This document shows, in pieces, positions 45,424-57,040 of a DNA stretch of 64,000 nucleotides (position 1 is its first letter; every line of letters starts with the position of its first letter). The position numbers and the translations under genes were made by a program. A model generated the notes under the pieces. It was not told the DNA's origin. It saw only the letters and a program-made list of their open reading frames with translations, and did no database searches. The DNA is from Antedon mediterranea (lineage: Eukaryota > Echinodermata > Crinoidea > Comatulida > Antedonidae), in NCBI RefSeq assembly GCF_964355755.1, contig NC_092674.1:13089001-13153000 (forward strand). Reading direction: 5' to 3'.

Positions 45424-46278
45424 GATCACTAGTGATTTATTTACAATCTTCAGATGAGTGGGTACCGTATTAATTTCATATTATAGGTGATTTTACTTTA
45501 TAAAATGTGTGCATTGTTTTCAATTGTTTTCACCTGCTTTGATAGAGACAATACTGTTAATAATTGTTTATTAGTAAACACATAGTGTACCCAAAACCAA
45601 CCCAGTGTATTTGTGCACATAATAGTGTTGTGTAACATTTGTAATTTAGAGCGTTTTTTTGACACGACAAAGCATGTGAACTCCTGAAAACGTACAGAAT
45701 CATAATAATGTAGTACATATGGTTGGTGTAACTTCACAATAATGATATAATGAAACATCATATGTTAGTCACCTTAATATGGTCATTTGCCATATACGAT
45801 GATTTAAAAATTCAGAGTTTTAATATTATAGTATTACAGTTGAATATTTGTGAGTGGTCACCTCCCGTAGTTTCAAAAGCCCGTTTGTTCTTCATCTAAT
45901 TAGTGGACCTCCTGTAAGCAGCCATCTCATGTGAGCAGCCGCGGAAAATTTGTTTACAACACATGTACATCAGATTGTTTGTATGGTAAATTACCTCCCT
46001 TAAGCGGCCACCCAAAAAATTGGCTGCAGTCGCGTGCGCAAATTTTAGTTTAGTATTTACCGACCGACCAACCGACCGACCGACATAGTGAGCTATAGAG
46101 TTTGCACGCGACTAAAATACAATTTTGATACTTACATTGTGCTTTATACATTAGCTTTATTTCGAAGCGGTTTTAAAGATATTTCTGTAAAGAACATTTC
46201 TGTGTGTTTTTAGATGATATGAGAAAACTACACAGATTTTGATTGACTGAAGAAATGATTTGCACATTTGTAGAATAC
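45424..46278. other. Unit B continuation and GGCCACC-type repeat
   Basis: 45424-45800 is homologous to 63420-63780. 45850-46240 is related to 33283-33810. No gene. Confidence 0.5.
46027..46112. mobile_element. Tiny foldback with CGAC repeats
   Basis: AGTCGCGTGCGCAAA at the left and TTTGCACGCGACT at the right enclose CCGACCGACC repeats and a CATAGTGAGCTATAG word. It is the small relative of the element at 61431-62197. Confidence 0.65.
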
Positions 46279-46483
46279 CTTTTGCACATTTAACGTCAAA
46301 ACTGATGGTTTTTACATTTAACGGCGAGATGTTTGCACATTTGCGGGTAATGAATGTTTACAGATTTGCACATTTGAAGGTAAAATATTTGCACAAATGT
46401 TGTTGTTTGCACATTTGAAGGTAAAATGTTAGCACAAATGTGGTTGTTTGCACAAACGTGACTTTTTGCACATTTAACGGCTC
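46279..46483. repeat. ~44-bp minisatellite
   Basis: Repeats of TTTGCACATTTGAAGGTAAA followed by TTTGCACAAATGT; about four units with degenerate edges. Confidence 0.8.
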
Positions 46484-47043
46484 CACACGGGCACCACACG
46501 GGCACTACACGAGAGAAGCCCTTGATCAATGTTAGGACCAATCAAGGTACTTTAAACAGTCCTGGCTTAGTCATCACTCAGATAAATGTAAGAATAAAAT
46601 GACACTGCTGCCACTACAGACGTACGTCGTATGCATTGTCTATTAATGACTGATGCAGGCCAAAACAATAATAAAAAATGCTGTATAAATTTAGTTACAC
46701 AAATAAAAATATGAAATCCTGAGAAGAAACACTCAGGAATTTACCATCTTAGAATTATATTGATGGCTAATGCCTCTATGTTAATATTTGAAGTAATCAT
46801 CGGCTATCGCAGACGCCTACATCGGATGTATAGGCATAGGTGTTTACACATGTGTTGAAAAATCAAATATTCTTTAATAGATCGTATAGATAGATAGATC
46901 GTTGTTTTCTTTGTTTGAAAATAAGGATTTAGTCGAGTCGTCTTTAGATTTACAAGTAACAGAGAAGCATTTCTTTTGTCCGTTGTCAGATGGTTATTGG
47001 ATCTGTGTTGTTGATTACCCTAATACTTATGTAATTAACCGCT
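46484..47043. other. Non-coding spacer
   Basis: 46690-46800 is similar to 54240-54370. 46930-47040 is paralogous to 37595-37680. No gene. Confidence 0.45.
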
Positions 47044-47320
47044 TTAAAGATCATGGAACATGGTATTTGATGTATAACGTTTTTTGGCTGATTTGGGTCT
47101 GAATATGTTGATTTTATTAGTACGTTTTGATAAAATAAATTCTATAAGCGTAAATTATGATTTTTTTATGATTTACATACATCGGAGTTTATATCTCCGA
47201 AGTCGAATTTGGAAGCAGGAAATCCAAGGCGATAAATCGTGACGTCATAAGATGAACACACTGCACTGCCCTGGTCGCGACGCATCTCTCTTTGTATACA
47301 AACTGTACTGTATCGGCAAG

Positions 47321-47461
47321 ATGTCAACACGTATTGTGTACGATCTCGACAGTTCGGAGTCTGATTTTGAAGAGGAAACTATCCATTATGAATTCGAAAT
47401 TGATGAAGATGAAGGAGACGACGTTATGGATACGCAAGAAAGTGTTATGGAATGCAATTAA
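47321..47461 (+). pseudogene. Acidic first exon, left-end copy
   Basis: ATG 47321 encodes MSTRIVYDLDSSESDFEEET and an acidic stretch, closely similar to the minus-strand exon at 49936. It ends early at a stop (47459-47461). In another frame the sequence continues with an E-P-D-x-T-D-S-E-G-E segment comparable to the Y-E-P segment of the other copy, so a frame break is likely. Confidence 0.55.
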
Positions 47462-48080
47462 TTCAACCGTAGGCCTATATGAGAGCCCGATCTCACCGAT
47501 TCTGAAGGCGAGGCGGACCAATGCGAAGGCGGCGAAGAACGTCGTGGGGAAATTGACCAGACCAACAATACATGGTCCTAGGCCTAGGTTTACATTTTCA
47601 ATTACGGACCCAATCTTTGGAATGGTTAGTTACAGTCAGTTATACGAATGCATTATTATCGTGTTTTTAAACGCAATAAAAAAATTAGTAAAACTGAAGT
47701 TGTTGTGTTGTCGATTAACTAAATAAAAGGTAGGCCTAGGTAGTACTTCTTTCTAGTATAGTAGAGTAGTAGGCCTAGGTGATTAATTCGGTTTTAAAAT
47801 CAGCAACACAAAAGGCCTAGGCTAGTAGTACTGTGTTGAAAGCCCCAGCATAATAGTTCAGGTGGGGAGTTGTTCTGCCCTCATAAAAATAAAGCTTGTG
47901 CACAAGCTGACTGCAATAATTTGTAAGTTGCATGACAGATTGCACTATATTCTCTATTGATTTGAACAAAAATTGAACCATTTGAAATTTGCTTTAGAAA
48001 AGTCAAATTATAAATTATATAATCTTATTGCACTTTTACAAATGATTTTGTTCTTACAGTACCGTATTATTATTTCGCAG

Positions 48081-48247
48081 GGTATGTGGATGACCTCATC
48101 TTGGAGGTAATGAGCATTGTTGAAGGGACAGCAGAAGATGTTGATGTTGTTGATGCGCCACCCCAACTCTGTTCAGGATTTGAACGCCCCGACAAAGAGA
48201 CCGCTATTGCCAACCATTTCACAAGATTTCCAAATGTGAACAACTAA
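48081..48247 (+). CDS. Possible terminal exon, function unknown
   Basis: After TATTTCGCAG (48071-48080) an open frame encodes YVDDLILEVMSIVEGTAEDV and ends FPNVNN-stop at 48247. It could be the last exon of the plus-strand gene beginning at 47321; the joining phase was not established and no family is recognised. Confidence 0.35.
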
Positions 48248-48633
48248 GGCAAAAATTATGCAGTAAATAAATCAGCAGCCAAAAGGTCCACTGATCAACT
48301 TCAAATAAGAAGTATAATACATACTCCAAGAAATGAGATACATTCCATCATGCTTTTTATTATAAATCATTATTTCGTTTTTTTAGTGAAAGATTAAAAG
48401 CCATTTGTTTATGTGGATACAGCGCCACAATCCAGAGCCAACAGTTTTATAAACAAAATAATCACTTGTGTGCATAATTTTTTAATAAATTGTGTCAGAA
48501 ATGTATATTTTATTTCTATTTGATCATTTTATTTCTATCAGATACAGTGTACAATACTTTCCTTTATGAAGTACAGTAAATAATTGTATGTGGTTAATTG
48601 TAATCTCAATACAAGTTGGTGCTAAATGTTTAC

Positions 48634-49048
48634 TCAATCCAAAAATCCAGCAAACTGGAAATCATCTTCCATACCTGGTGGTGGGAAGTGGGCTCTTATG
48701 CAGGAAACGGCACATGATGGTAAGACTACCCTTAGGTTTCGGCCCAAAAACCCCCAACACCATCTGGCGAGTTGCCGGTACGCAATATGTCTCAGACGTT
48801 TATGTGTTGAGGCTTTAACAGGTGTGTCGTACTGTTGGTGGTAATGCAGCCATGCAATTTCCAACACATGCAAATTCAAACAGGCAGCAGTGAATCCAGA
48901 ATGTTCAGTGATGCATATGTAGGCTTCTCCGTATTGTAAATTGTCTGACCTTCCTCCAGCCTATGATTAATAAATAATAGGGCCTACTTCCTGGCAACAT
49001 CGACATTCGCGATACGTGGGTAGCATCTGGCAATGGCCACAATCACAC
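48634..49048 (-). CDS. P2X7 C-terminal-domain-like protein (transposon-borne)
   Basis: Two minus-strand exons, 49048-48988 and 48960-48634, are in frame across a 27-bp GT-AG gap. The first encodes CDCGHCQMLP, then YRECRCCQE; the second YICITEHSGF, HIAYRQLARWCWGFLGRN, then LRVVLPSCAVSCIRAHFP and a terminal FQFAGF-like end. The Cys pattern (C-x-C-x2-C...C-x-C-C) and the A-Y-R-Q...W-x-W-G-x-L-G...P-S-C-x-V-x-x-I-R block match the cytosolic C-terminal domain of P2X7 receptors, a zinc-binding module also found as stand-alone copies in many invertebrate genomes. There is no channel part here, so this is not an ion channel. The N-terminus is probably the exon at 49936, but that junction is unresolved. 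Confidence 0.75.
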
Positions 49049-49086
49049 CTGTTTTATAAAAACAAAAATATTTTGTAATAATAAAT

Positions 49087-49118
49087 AATATTGTAGCGCT
49101 CTAGAGCGCTACAATATT
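49087..49118. repeat. Perfect 32-bp palindrome
   Basis: AATATTGTAGCGCTCT and its exact complement meet at 49102/49103 without spacer. It lies 39 bp upstream of the first P2X7-like exon, within its intron. Confidence 0.97.
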
Positions 49119-49699
49119 CTGAGATGTCACAATTTATAGGGCGCTATATTAAATATTTTTAAAGTTTTAGTGATTATTAATGATTAATTTAATGTATTGT
49201 GTGTGAAATAGGAAAATAAATCTGCATCTTGGCTAGCCTTAGGGGTGGGCCTATCTATCTAGGCCTACCCTAGGCCTATTTCAAACAACAAAGTGCAAAT
49301 TTGTTAAATAAAATGGTCAGTCTAATAGTAATACCGTAATGTACATTTTTGCTTTCTACGATTCAATTTAGCCTAATCTTTATTTCGTTAAAAAAATTCA
49401 ATCTAGGCCGTAGGCTTATAGACGATAGCCGACCGTCGCCGGTGAGAGGGCTAGCCGCATGAATTGGAGTAAAGTACAGTAGTAGGGCCTAGCCTCTATC
49501 TAGGCCTAACTAAGCCACAATACACACACTGGCATGACGGAAGAATATCGTAGTTATCTAGGCCTACTAGGGAATTGTTAATTATACAATAAAGTTATAC
49601 ATTAATTTTTAATAAAAGAGATAGTACTACTAACCAATTTAATAACTGGGTTTGAAGTTGAATATTCTCTGCTTGAATTGTAGGTAGGCCTAGGCCTAC

Positions 49700-49936
49700 T
49701 AGGCTAGGTGACGGTCACCGTCGCCATCTTCTGATGATGAAGAATCGTCAGAACTACAACCGGGCTCGTACATGTACGGCCGAATTAATTTCATCGACAT
49801 TCCATTCAATATTTCGATTGTTAAACAAAATAGTTTCTCCTTCATTCTCCTCAGTTTCGCATTCCACTATCAATGTTTCCTCTTCTAATTCCTCTGACGA
49901 AGAACTGTCAAAATCATACGCAATACGTGTTGACAT
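49700..49936 (-). pseudogene. Acidic first exon, right-end copy
   Basis: ATG 49936 gives MSTRIAYDFDSSSSEELEEE with an acidic run. The frame stops at about 49757. The +1 frame from the internal ATG near 49797 reads MKLIRPYMYEP followed by an acidic serine-rich tail. P-Y-x-Y/F-E-P is the usual start of P2X7-C-like proteins, so both pieces probably belong to one protein split by a frameshift, upstream of the exons at 49048. Confidence 0.55.
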
Positions 49937-50189
49937 CCTAGTTTGTACAGTACAGCTCAGGCGGGCGAAAAAGTTTCTTCATCTTATGACGTCACTATCA
50001 GAGGTTACCGGAAAATGCCGAAAAAACCCGAATAGTCGTGAACTGAGAGCAGTTGCGCGAAATAGCAGAAAACACTTTAATTATGTCCTGAAAACTTTTA
50101 ATTTATTGTCTGTTTAATATCCATCAAGGAGAACAACTATAATACTACTATTTTACATAAACATCAAATACCATGTTCCATGATCTTTA

Positions 50190-51412
50190 AGTCACCCTGC
50201 ATAGTGGGTATTAACAATGTATTAGAACTCTAGTAACTGCCATTTTCCGATATCTAATTTCGACTCAATGTTTTTCATTTTTTTTTTTATGAATATGAAC
50301 AGTTTATCTTAAATGAAAGTTGAATTGAATTTGAATTGCTTGTTTATTGTATTAACCATTGTCTGTAATTTTAGTATTAATTTCTTTAAAATGAATCTTA
50401 TGAGCGTTAGTTTTACACGAACAATAGTACTTTATTTAACATTTTATAATAAAAATAAATTACCCTAGATATGAATAAGTACAACACCGTGTTTGATATT
50501 ATCAAGAAGTGATAACAGTAAACAATTGTATGAATATGCTTGATAAATAAATAGACATAGCAGTCAATGAATTATTCAACAATTAGTATAATTGTGTTTG
50601 TTTTAGTATACAATATTGTGTGTATAAATGTACGTGGCGGAGCGTTTATTAGAGGGTGGAGGCTGGATATTCCAAAGATGTTTTATTGGCGAGGGGCGTT
50701 TATTCAAATATTTGCGGTACGCCTAATTTGTATAATCAATACATTATTTAGTTCAAATCAAACACCAAATAATGACAATCATCAGTGGGCCGTTAATAAG
50801 AAACACGCTCTAAACGGCTTCCAACATGGGCCAAAGCCTCCCGGGTCTCAATGGCGATGCAGTACATACAGATAGCGCGCAATCTGTTCAAACCTAACAG
50901 CAACTCAACAACTCAGCTACCATTCGGCTATATCGATTTCTGATATATACTGATTTTACAATTTTCCCTGCAAAATACCTGATGTTTTAATATGCTGGAC
51001 TCTTTTTTTGCAGTATAATTTCATTTTGTTTAAACTACAGGCGTTGCCCGAAAAAAAACCCCTGCCGATGAAATTAGAAATGTTGTTTTAAAACTTTCTA
51101 TAATATCTGCCTAAGAGAGAAATATTATAAAATCTACGTTTCGCAGTACATCTGAAAGAGAAAAGTAGGTATGCAAGGTGGAAATCTCAGAAATAACCAT
51201 AATTTATATATAGACACGCTAACATTGACCTCGTGGAGCACGTTTAACTCGTAGTATCATACACGTGCACATATAGCTCATCGCGTTGGTAAGTCACAAA
51301 CATATTAGTGATTTTTTTAAAATTATTATAGTATTATGTCAATGAGGCTTAGTAGTATGCCACATGCAATATGAATTGAGAAAAAGAAAAATAACGACAA
51401 TTGTATTATTAA
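50190..51412. repeat. Non-coding unit DNA
   Basis: 50195-50430 matches 37720-38130; 50800-51320 matches 25200-25530. No gene is supported. Confidence 0.6.
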
Positions 51413-53882
51413 GAAAAAAAATTTGGTAACGAATTGATTGATTTTTGCACTGAGTATAACTTGGTTATATCTGATTTGGAATACTTTGGTCATTACTCAG
51501 ATACGTTTACTTATTTTAGTGATGCTCACAGTACCACAAGTTGGTTAGACCATGTTGTGAGCACTCATAGTTCCCATCTCTGCTGTGTAATTTTATAGTT
51601 AATTATGATTTTATGTGTTCTGATCACTTTCCTATTTCGTTTGACTATTTATGCATTGATATTTGTGATGATTGTAATGACAAGGGTGAAAATATGCATG
51701 AATCCTAAAAAATTATCAAAGTTAACTGGAATAATGTTAAGAGGGAGGATATAAACAATTTTAATGAGATAACTGAATCCTTACTTAGTAACCTTACTCT
51801 CAATTGCGATGGTTTACTTTGTAATGATTCCTCATGTAAAGATGAATGCCATTGCAATGATATTAGTGATTTATATGACAATATTATTGAGTGTCTGAAA
51901 GTCAGTTCTGAGTGGTGTTTTAAGTCGACTAAAAATCAAAAAGTCAATGTTGTCCCTGGGTGGAATAACCGAGTAGCTGGATTTCATAAACATGCTCGGG
52001 AAGCATTTTTGAAGTGGCGTGAGTTGAGTAAACCCAGATATGGCCACATCTATGAACACATGAAAATCACTAGATCTAATTTCAAAAATGCCCTCAGAAA
52101 GTGTAAATCCAACGAAGAAATGCTAAGGGCGGACTCGATGGCCAAGTCTTTTGACGATAAGGACTATAATAGTTTCTGGGGTAAGGTTAAGAAATCCAGT
52201 TACGCCAATTCCCAGTCTAACATTATTGGTAGTGCTAAGGGGCAAAATGACATTTGTGACCTATGGCGTCAACATTTCTCCGATTTATTTAATAGTATTG
52301 ACTCATCTGAGCATAAGACTTTTGTTAATGAAACTCTTGAAAACTGTACAGACGGTGAAATTGATGTTTCACCCCATAATATTAAGCTTTTAATTGACAA
52401 ATTGCCCAATGCTAAAGCAGCGGGATATGATGGTCTATGCAATGAGCATTTCAAATTCCCTTCTGAGCGACTTAGTATTATTTTAAGTGTATGTTTTAAG
52501 GCTATGTTTGTTCACGGGTTTGTTCCAAGTAATCTCACAAAAGTCACGCTTGTGCCGGTAATTAAATCTAAATCAGGGAATATCACTGATAAAAGGAATT
52601 ATCGGCCAATAGCTTTGGCATGTGTAGCTTCTAAACTTCTAGAGTCTGTAATGATACAACATTGTGGTAATTCACTGGACTCCCATGACAACCAGTTTGC
52701 CTTCAAATCTGGTCACTCAACCGAATTGTGTATATTTGCTCTTAAACAGATTATCGAGCATTACAACAATCATGGTAGCCCAGTTTATTGCTGTTTCTTG
52801 GACGCTAGCAAAGCATTTGATAAAGTGAACCACTGGACACTTTTCAAGACCCTAATTGACAGGGGTACCCCTTCACATGTAGTTAAGATACTGAGGTCAT
52901 GGTATATGAATCAGGAATTTGTTGTCAGGTGGGGAAGTTCCGTTTCCGATTCTTTCACTGTTCGTAATGGGGTTCGCCAGGGAGGCGTTATGTCACCTCT
53001 TCTTTACAATGTGTACACTGATCCGTTAACTGTTGAACTGACTAAGTCAAAAGAAGGTTGTGAAATTAACAGTCTTAAACTGAATTGCCTAAGCTTTGCC
53101 GATGACTTGGTCCTTTTGGCTCAGTCAGTGACTGGCTTACAAAGCCTAATTGGACTCTGTGAAGGTTTTGCTAGTGACCATGATATTACTTTTAATGAAA
53201 CCAAATCCAAATGCTTGCTATTTTGCCCGAAACCTCGAAGGTGTTCCACATATTACCTTAAATGGGGCACCTCTAATCGTTGATAATTCAATAACCTATC
53301 TTGGTCATGTGATCAGTAATAACCTGAGTGATGAAAGTGACATCAAACGTCAATATCGATCTATTTGCATTAGGGCCAACTCTCTAATCAGAAAGTTTGC
53401 AAAATGTTCTAATAAGACTAAATGTTATCTATTTAAGAGTTACTGTGTCAGCATGTACTATTCAACCTTATGGTGTAGATATAATAAGAGCACTCTGAGA
53501 TCACTGAAAGTATGTTATAACAATGCCTTACGTCTGCTGCTGAAGCAGCCTAGACATTGTAGTGCAAGCATGATGTTTTTCTTAAATGACGTCCCATCCT
53601 TTGATGAGTTCATTAGAAAATCTGTTTTTAGTTTTAAAAATCGTGTGAACGCAAGTAGTAATTCCTTGATCATGGCCATTAATCGCCACGTTCTTAATGT
53701 GTCAAGAATGCACATACAATGGAATGCTTTGTTGCATTGACTTTATATATTTACATATCTTTGTTTTTGTTCTATGAGCTGTTAGATTAAGATTTTTTTG
53801 GGTTTTTTTTTCTCTCTTTTGCTATGGATAAAATATTATGTCACCATGATATTCCGAAATAAAAAGATAAATGAAAAATGAA
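51413..53882 (+). mobile_element. 5'-truncated LINE (2.5 kb)
   Basis: Starts within the endonuclease and ends at AAATAAAAAGATAAATG (about 53860-53882). The flanks rejoin unit sequence (ATTATTGTGACCGAATTAAC). The paralogous unit at 25.5 kb lacks it. Confidence 0.85.
51480..53740 (+). pseudogene. LINE endonuclease-reverse transcriptase, multiply broken
   Basis: The endonuclease end shows TYFSDAHSTTSWLDHVVS and then, after a frameshift near 51590, CSDHFPISFDY with the catalytic S-D-H. An in-frame TAA (51706-51708) follows. A long frame to 53283 carries the RT: AAGYDGLCNEH, KRNYRPIALACVASKLLE, YCCFLDASKAFDKVNHW (motif A), NGVRQGGVMSPLLYNVYTDP and SFADDLVLLA (active site). A frameshift near 53230 moves the C-terminal domain (ITYLGHVISNNL onwards) to the frame ending at 53740. 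All catalytic Asp codons are present, but three lesions and the missing 5' end make it inactive. It belongs to the Jockey/CR1 group; the exact clade is uncertain. Confidence 0.88.
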
Positions 53883-55310
53883 ATTATTGTGACCGAATTA
53901 ACGCTTTAAAAAAGCATTATTAAATACATACCGATAGGTCTATGTGAACGACCGACACTAACCACGATACATTACTTTTAATTACTCTTTGTAGGTCTAC
54001 ATTTAGTCTTTGATCACTACATTGGATGCGTTATTGTGTTGCTTGTAAACAGTCATTCTACATGCTTTAGATCATAGAAATAATTACTTTGTTATATTAT
54101 AATATAGGAGTAACTGTACATTTAATGTACGATAAACAATCGCAATTGACATACTACAAATAATGTAAACCAATATTGCTAGAGTTTCATTAAAGCAAAT
54201 GTTTCTTTTATGTTTGAATGCAATTATATTTAGCTAGACTTATTGTTGTATTAATTTAGATACACAAATAAAAATAGGAAATTATAAGAAGAAACATTCG
54301 GGAATTACCAATCGTGATCTTAGAAATTATGTTCATGACAAATGTGTCTATTTTAATATTTGAAGTAATCTTTTCTTTATATTATGTCATTTGAACAATT
54401 GAATAGAACATGAACTCAGTACTTACGGATTTTAACCCACGAAGCATCAACTTTTGCAATCGAACATTTTACCGGCACAAACGAAGCAAATTGAAAAAGT
54501 TAACATGTTGCTGATCTGGTAAATACCATTGAAATGTTAGCGAAACAATAAGCCATGTGTCTTAGAAAAGATAGTATTACGGTTTCTTTATTTTCTGATG
54601 TCATCGGTAGACTTGTAACGGCGGTAAAGTTACTTCCGAGTTCGTTTTCACTTTGCAATGTCCGGGTTGCAACTAAAACTTCGCGTGAACGTGACATGTA
54701 CATTTGATATACATTTGAGTCAAAATATTCCATATTTTTCTCTTTAAACAAATTTTTAAAAAATGAACTAATTTATATTAATTATACTGTATATGGTTTG
54801 GCTATTTAATATTATTGTAACTCAGACTGTTTAAAACTTAATGAATAAATGACTCTTAATGTTTAATATGTTATAAATTGTGAATCCACTACGATACGAC
54901 GTGACGTTATTATTACAGTTGTAGACTATGTATAAATATTATAATGTACCGCGATGGTAAGCCGACTCGCAATAAAATTAATAATATTAAAAGTAATATT
55001 TCTTATTAATTTATAAAGATTAAACAAGTTATTACAAAGTGTGACATCAGTTGTTACAAAACCTTGGTTAATCTGACTTTCCAATTTCAAGATTAACCTT
55101 GACGAGGCAGCGTTGTTCCGAACCATGTGAGGGGTACAACCGTGCAGTTCTCGACAATTTAGTTGCAACAAAAATGATCTGTAACCCGCGATGTGGTTGC
55201 TTCATTTAGGTATGTTATTACTGGCACTCTCTTTAAATTGTAAAATTAAACACTTTTTGAATCACACTGAATTACATAGTAATATTATTATTAATGTGTG
55301 TAACACTTAC
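53883..55310. repeat. Ankyrin-unit intron
   Basis: 54550-55170 matches 25780-26430, including the conserved block CCGAACCATGTGAGGGGTAC (from about 55116) and one 22-bp minisatellite unit (55030). No gene. Confidence 0.6.
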
Positions 55311-55409
55311 TTTGGTCTGAAGATCCAATTTAGCACCTTCCTTGAGCAAAATAGTGCAAACATCTGTGTGTCCGTCTTGTGCAGCGAAATGTAAAGGTGA
55401 CCCTCCATC
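55311..55409 (-). CDS. Ankyrin-repeat exon f (33 codons)
   Basis: A 99-bp phase-0 exon (acceptor CAG at 55410-55412, donor GTAAGTGTT). It encodes DGGSPLHFAAQDGHTDVC then TILLKEGAKLDLQTK, a full ankyrin repeat with intact L-H-x-A-A-x-x-G-H. It belongs to the subfamily of exons c and d and ends with the same LDLQTK as the truncated exon c. Confidence 0.87.
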
Positions 55410-55727
55410 CTGAAATATTACAAACATTATGTTATAGTAATTTTTCTCTAAACAAACTATTATAATATTGTCCTGAAATCAATACGATGTGATCAATTAA
55501 AAATGACGTTATAGATTTAAATAATGCTACATTGTTAAATTAAATAAAGAGTATCACCCCTTGATGTTTTCTTTAAGATAATGTATTGTATACATTTGTC
55601 TTTCTTGTATAACATTTTGTTATATAAGTGATTTATAAATGTATAAAACAAATAAGTGTGGATTTTTTGCCTAAAAAGTAAAGTGTAACACCGCAATTTT
55701 AAAATGTATATTGCTTATTATTTGTTA

Positions 55728-55875
55728 CTTTGGGAGTACGGAACCTGAACTCTTGTTATAGTGATTAGGTTCACTTTTAGGTTCCTGCCTACTCCCTTAG
55801 TTTCTGTGTTTTTGTTTGTTTGTAACTGGTTTTTGGCAATAAATGATAATAATAATAATAATAATAATAATAAAT
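55728..55875 (+). mobile_element. Short retroelement 3' tail with (AAT)n
   Basis: A 120-bp segment containing AGGTTCCTGCCTACTCCC ends in GGCAATAAATGATAATAATAAT and a run of ~9 AAT triplets. It interrupts a unit segment that is continuous at 59280, so it looks like the extreme 3' end of a LINE. Confidence 0.5.
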
Positions 55876-55879
55876 TATT

Positions 55880-56760
55880 AGCCTTTTAATCAACATTGGT
55901 AATAACCGTGCCTAATTTTAGACAACAATCAGGCAAAAGCTAAGTCGCTTCTTTAAAAAAATAAGTTCTATAAGACAATACCACAGTACACGTGTGAAGT
56001 TGAACTAATTCGCCTTTAAAAATATCATAATTAAACTCAACTTTCTTAAATATCTGATAATTAGAGCTGTGCGCGCGTGCAAATTAACAATAGAAATTAA
56101 TATTTATTTACTAAAGCTAACATTATGTTTCCTATTCGAGAAACGATGTTGTTATAGGGACCACACTAAGTAGTTTGTTGAAACATTATGTTAATTTTTT
56201 TCTTTCTTTTACATAGACCTTCAGATAGTTTTAGCATTGATATTATGTTACTGAGGTGTAGTAGTATGCTACATACAATGTGGATTGTTAAACATTTTAA
56301 TTTATTGATGATGAAAATTATATTATTATTGTAACCGAATTTGCCATGATATACGATGAATTTAAATCAGTTTTTGCATCATGTTATAGTAGTATTATAT
56401 TATTATTGTAACTGAATTAACATTGTTAAAGTTTTATAGAATACTGGTAAAATACTGGTAAGTAATGTCCCACACTCCACACTAAACTTGGCCATGTATT
56501 TAGTACTGAACATTGTATTACATTGACAAGTCAGAATGTTATAATGTACTTGGTATGGAAACTATACTAAATGACCAAATAGTGACATACACTTTTGTCA
56601 AATCATTTCCTGTTTTGAATCGTTGGATAGATTTAAACTATGAAACTATTTTAACAATAATATTGTTTTTACATTATACGTATGATGTAGTAATTCTTTG
56701 TTGTCAAGTAATGGTAAATGTATAATTTACATAGTGTCCCATATCGTTTATGAACGCGTT
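55880..56760. repeat. Direct repeat, copy 1 (with 59290-60230)
   Basis: Nearly the same sequence recurs about 3.4 kb downstream (ACCGTGCCTAATTTTAGACA, TATGTTACTGAGGTGTAGTA, CATTGACAAGTCAGAATG). A 70-codon plus-strand frame at 56513 is not conserved intact in copy 2. Confidence 0.88.
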
Positions 56761-57040
56761 ATAATTTTTATTCTGTTCTGGTTCACTATGTGTAAAAGTG
56801 AAGATCAAAATAATTAAAATGTTTGACTTAATCGTGATCTTTAAAATTATAATCATGAATAAATTGTCTCAATGTTAATATTTTAAGTAATCTTTTCTTT
56901 ATTTTATATGTCATTTGACCCAAGCCTAAATATGAAAGCATTCTTTAGAAAATAAATAGTAGGCCTACATAATCAGAATGTGGATATTGGTATAATAGGA
57001 ATAATTTAATGACTTTCTCTCTTTAAACTGTGGTCATAAA
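56761..57040. other. Spacer before gypsy relic
   Basis: AT-rich sequence with no gene visible; 56800-56910 resembles the 54300-54380 block. Confidence 0.4.

Larger units (their letters stand above)
47048..50186. mobile_element. TTAA DNA transposon carrying a P2X7-C-like gene
   Basis: Flanked by TTAA (47044-47047, 50187-50190), with perfect ends AGATCATGGAACATGGTATT (26 bp in all) and weaker inverted similarity up to ~400 bp inward, including GTGACGTCATAAGATGAA and the first coding exon at each end. It carries acidic-N-terminus exons at both ends pointing inward and a P2X7-C-like domain on the minus strand. No transposase domain was recognised, so movement probably depends on a partner enzyme of Kolobok or piggyBac type. 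Confidence 0.85.
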
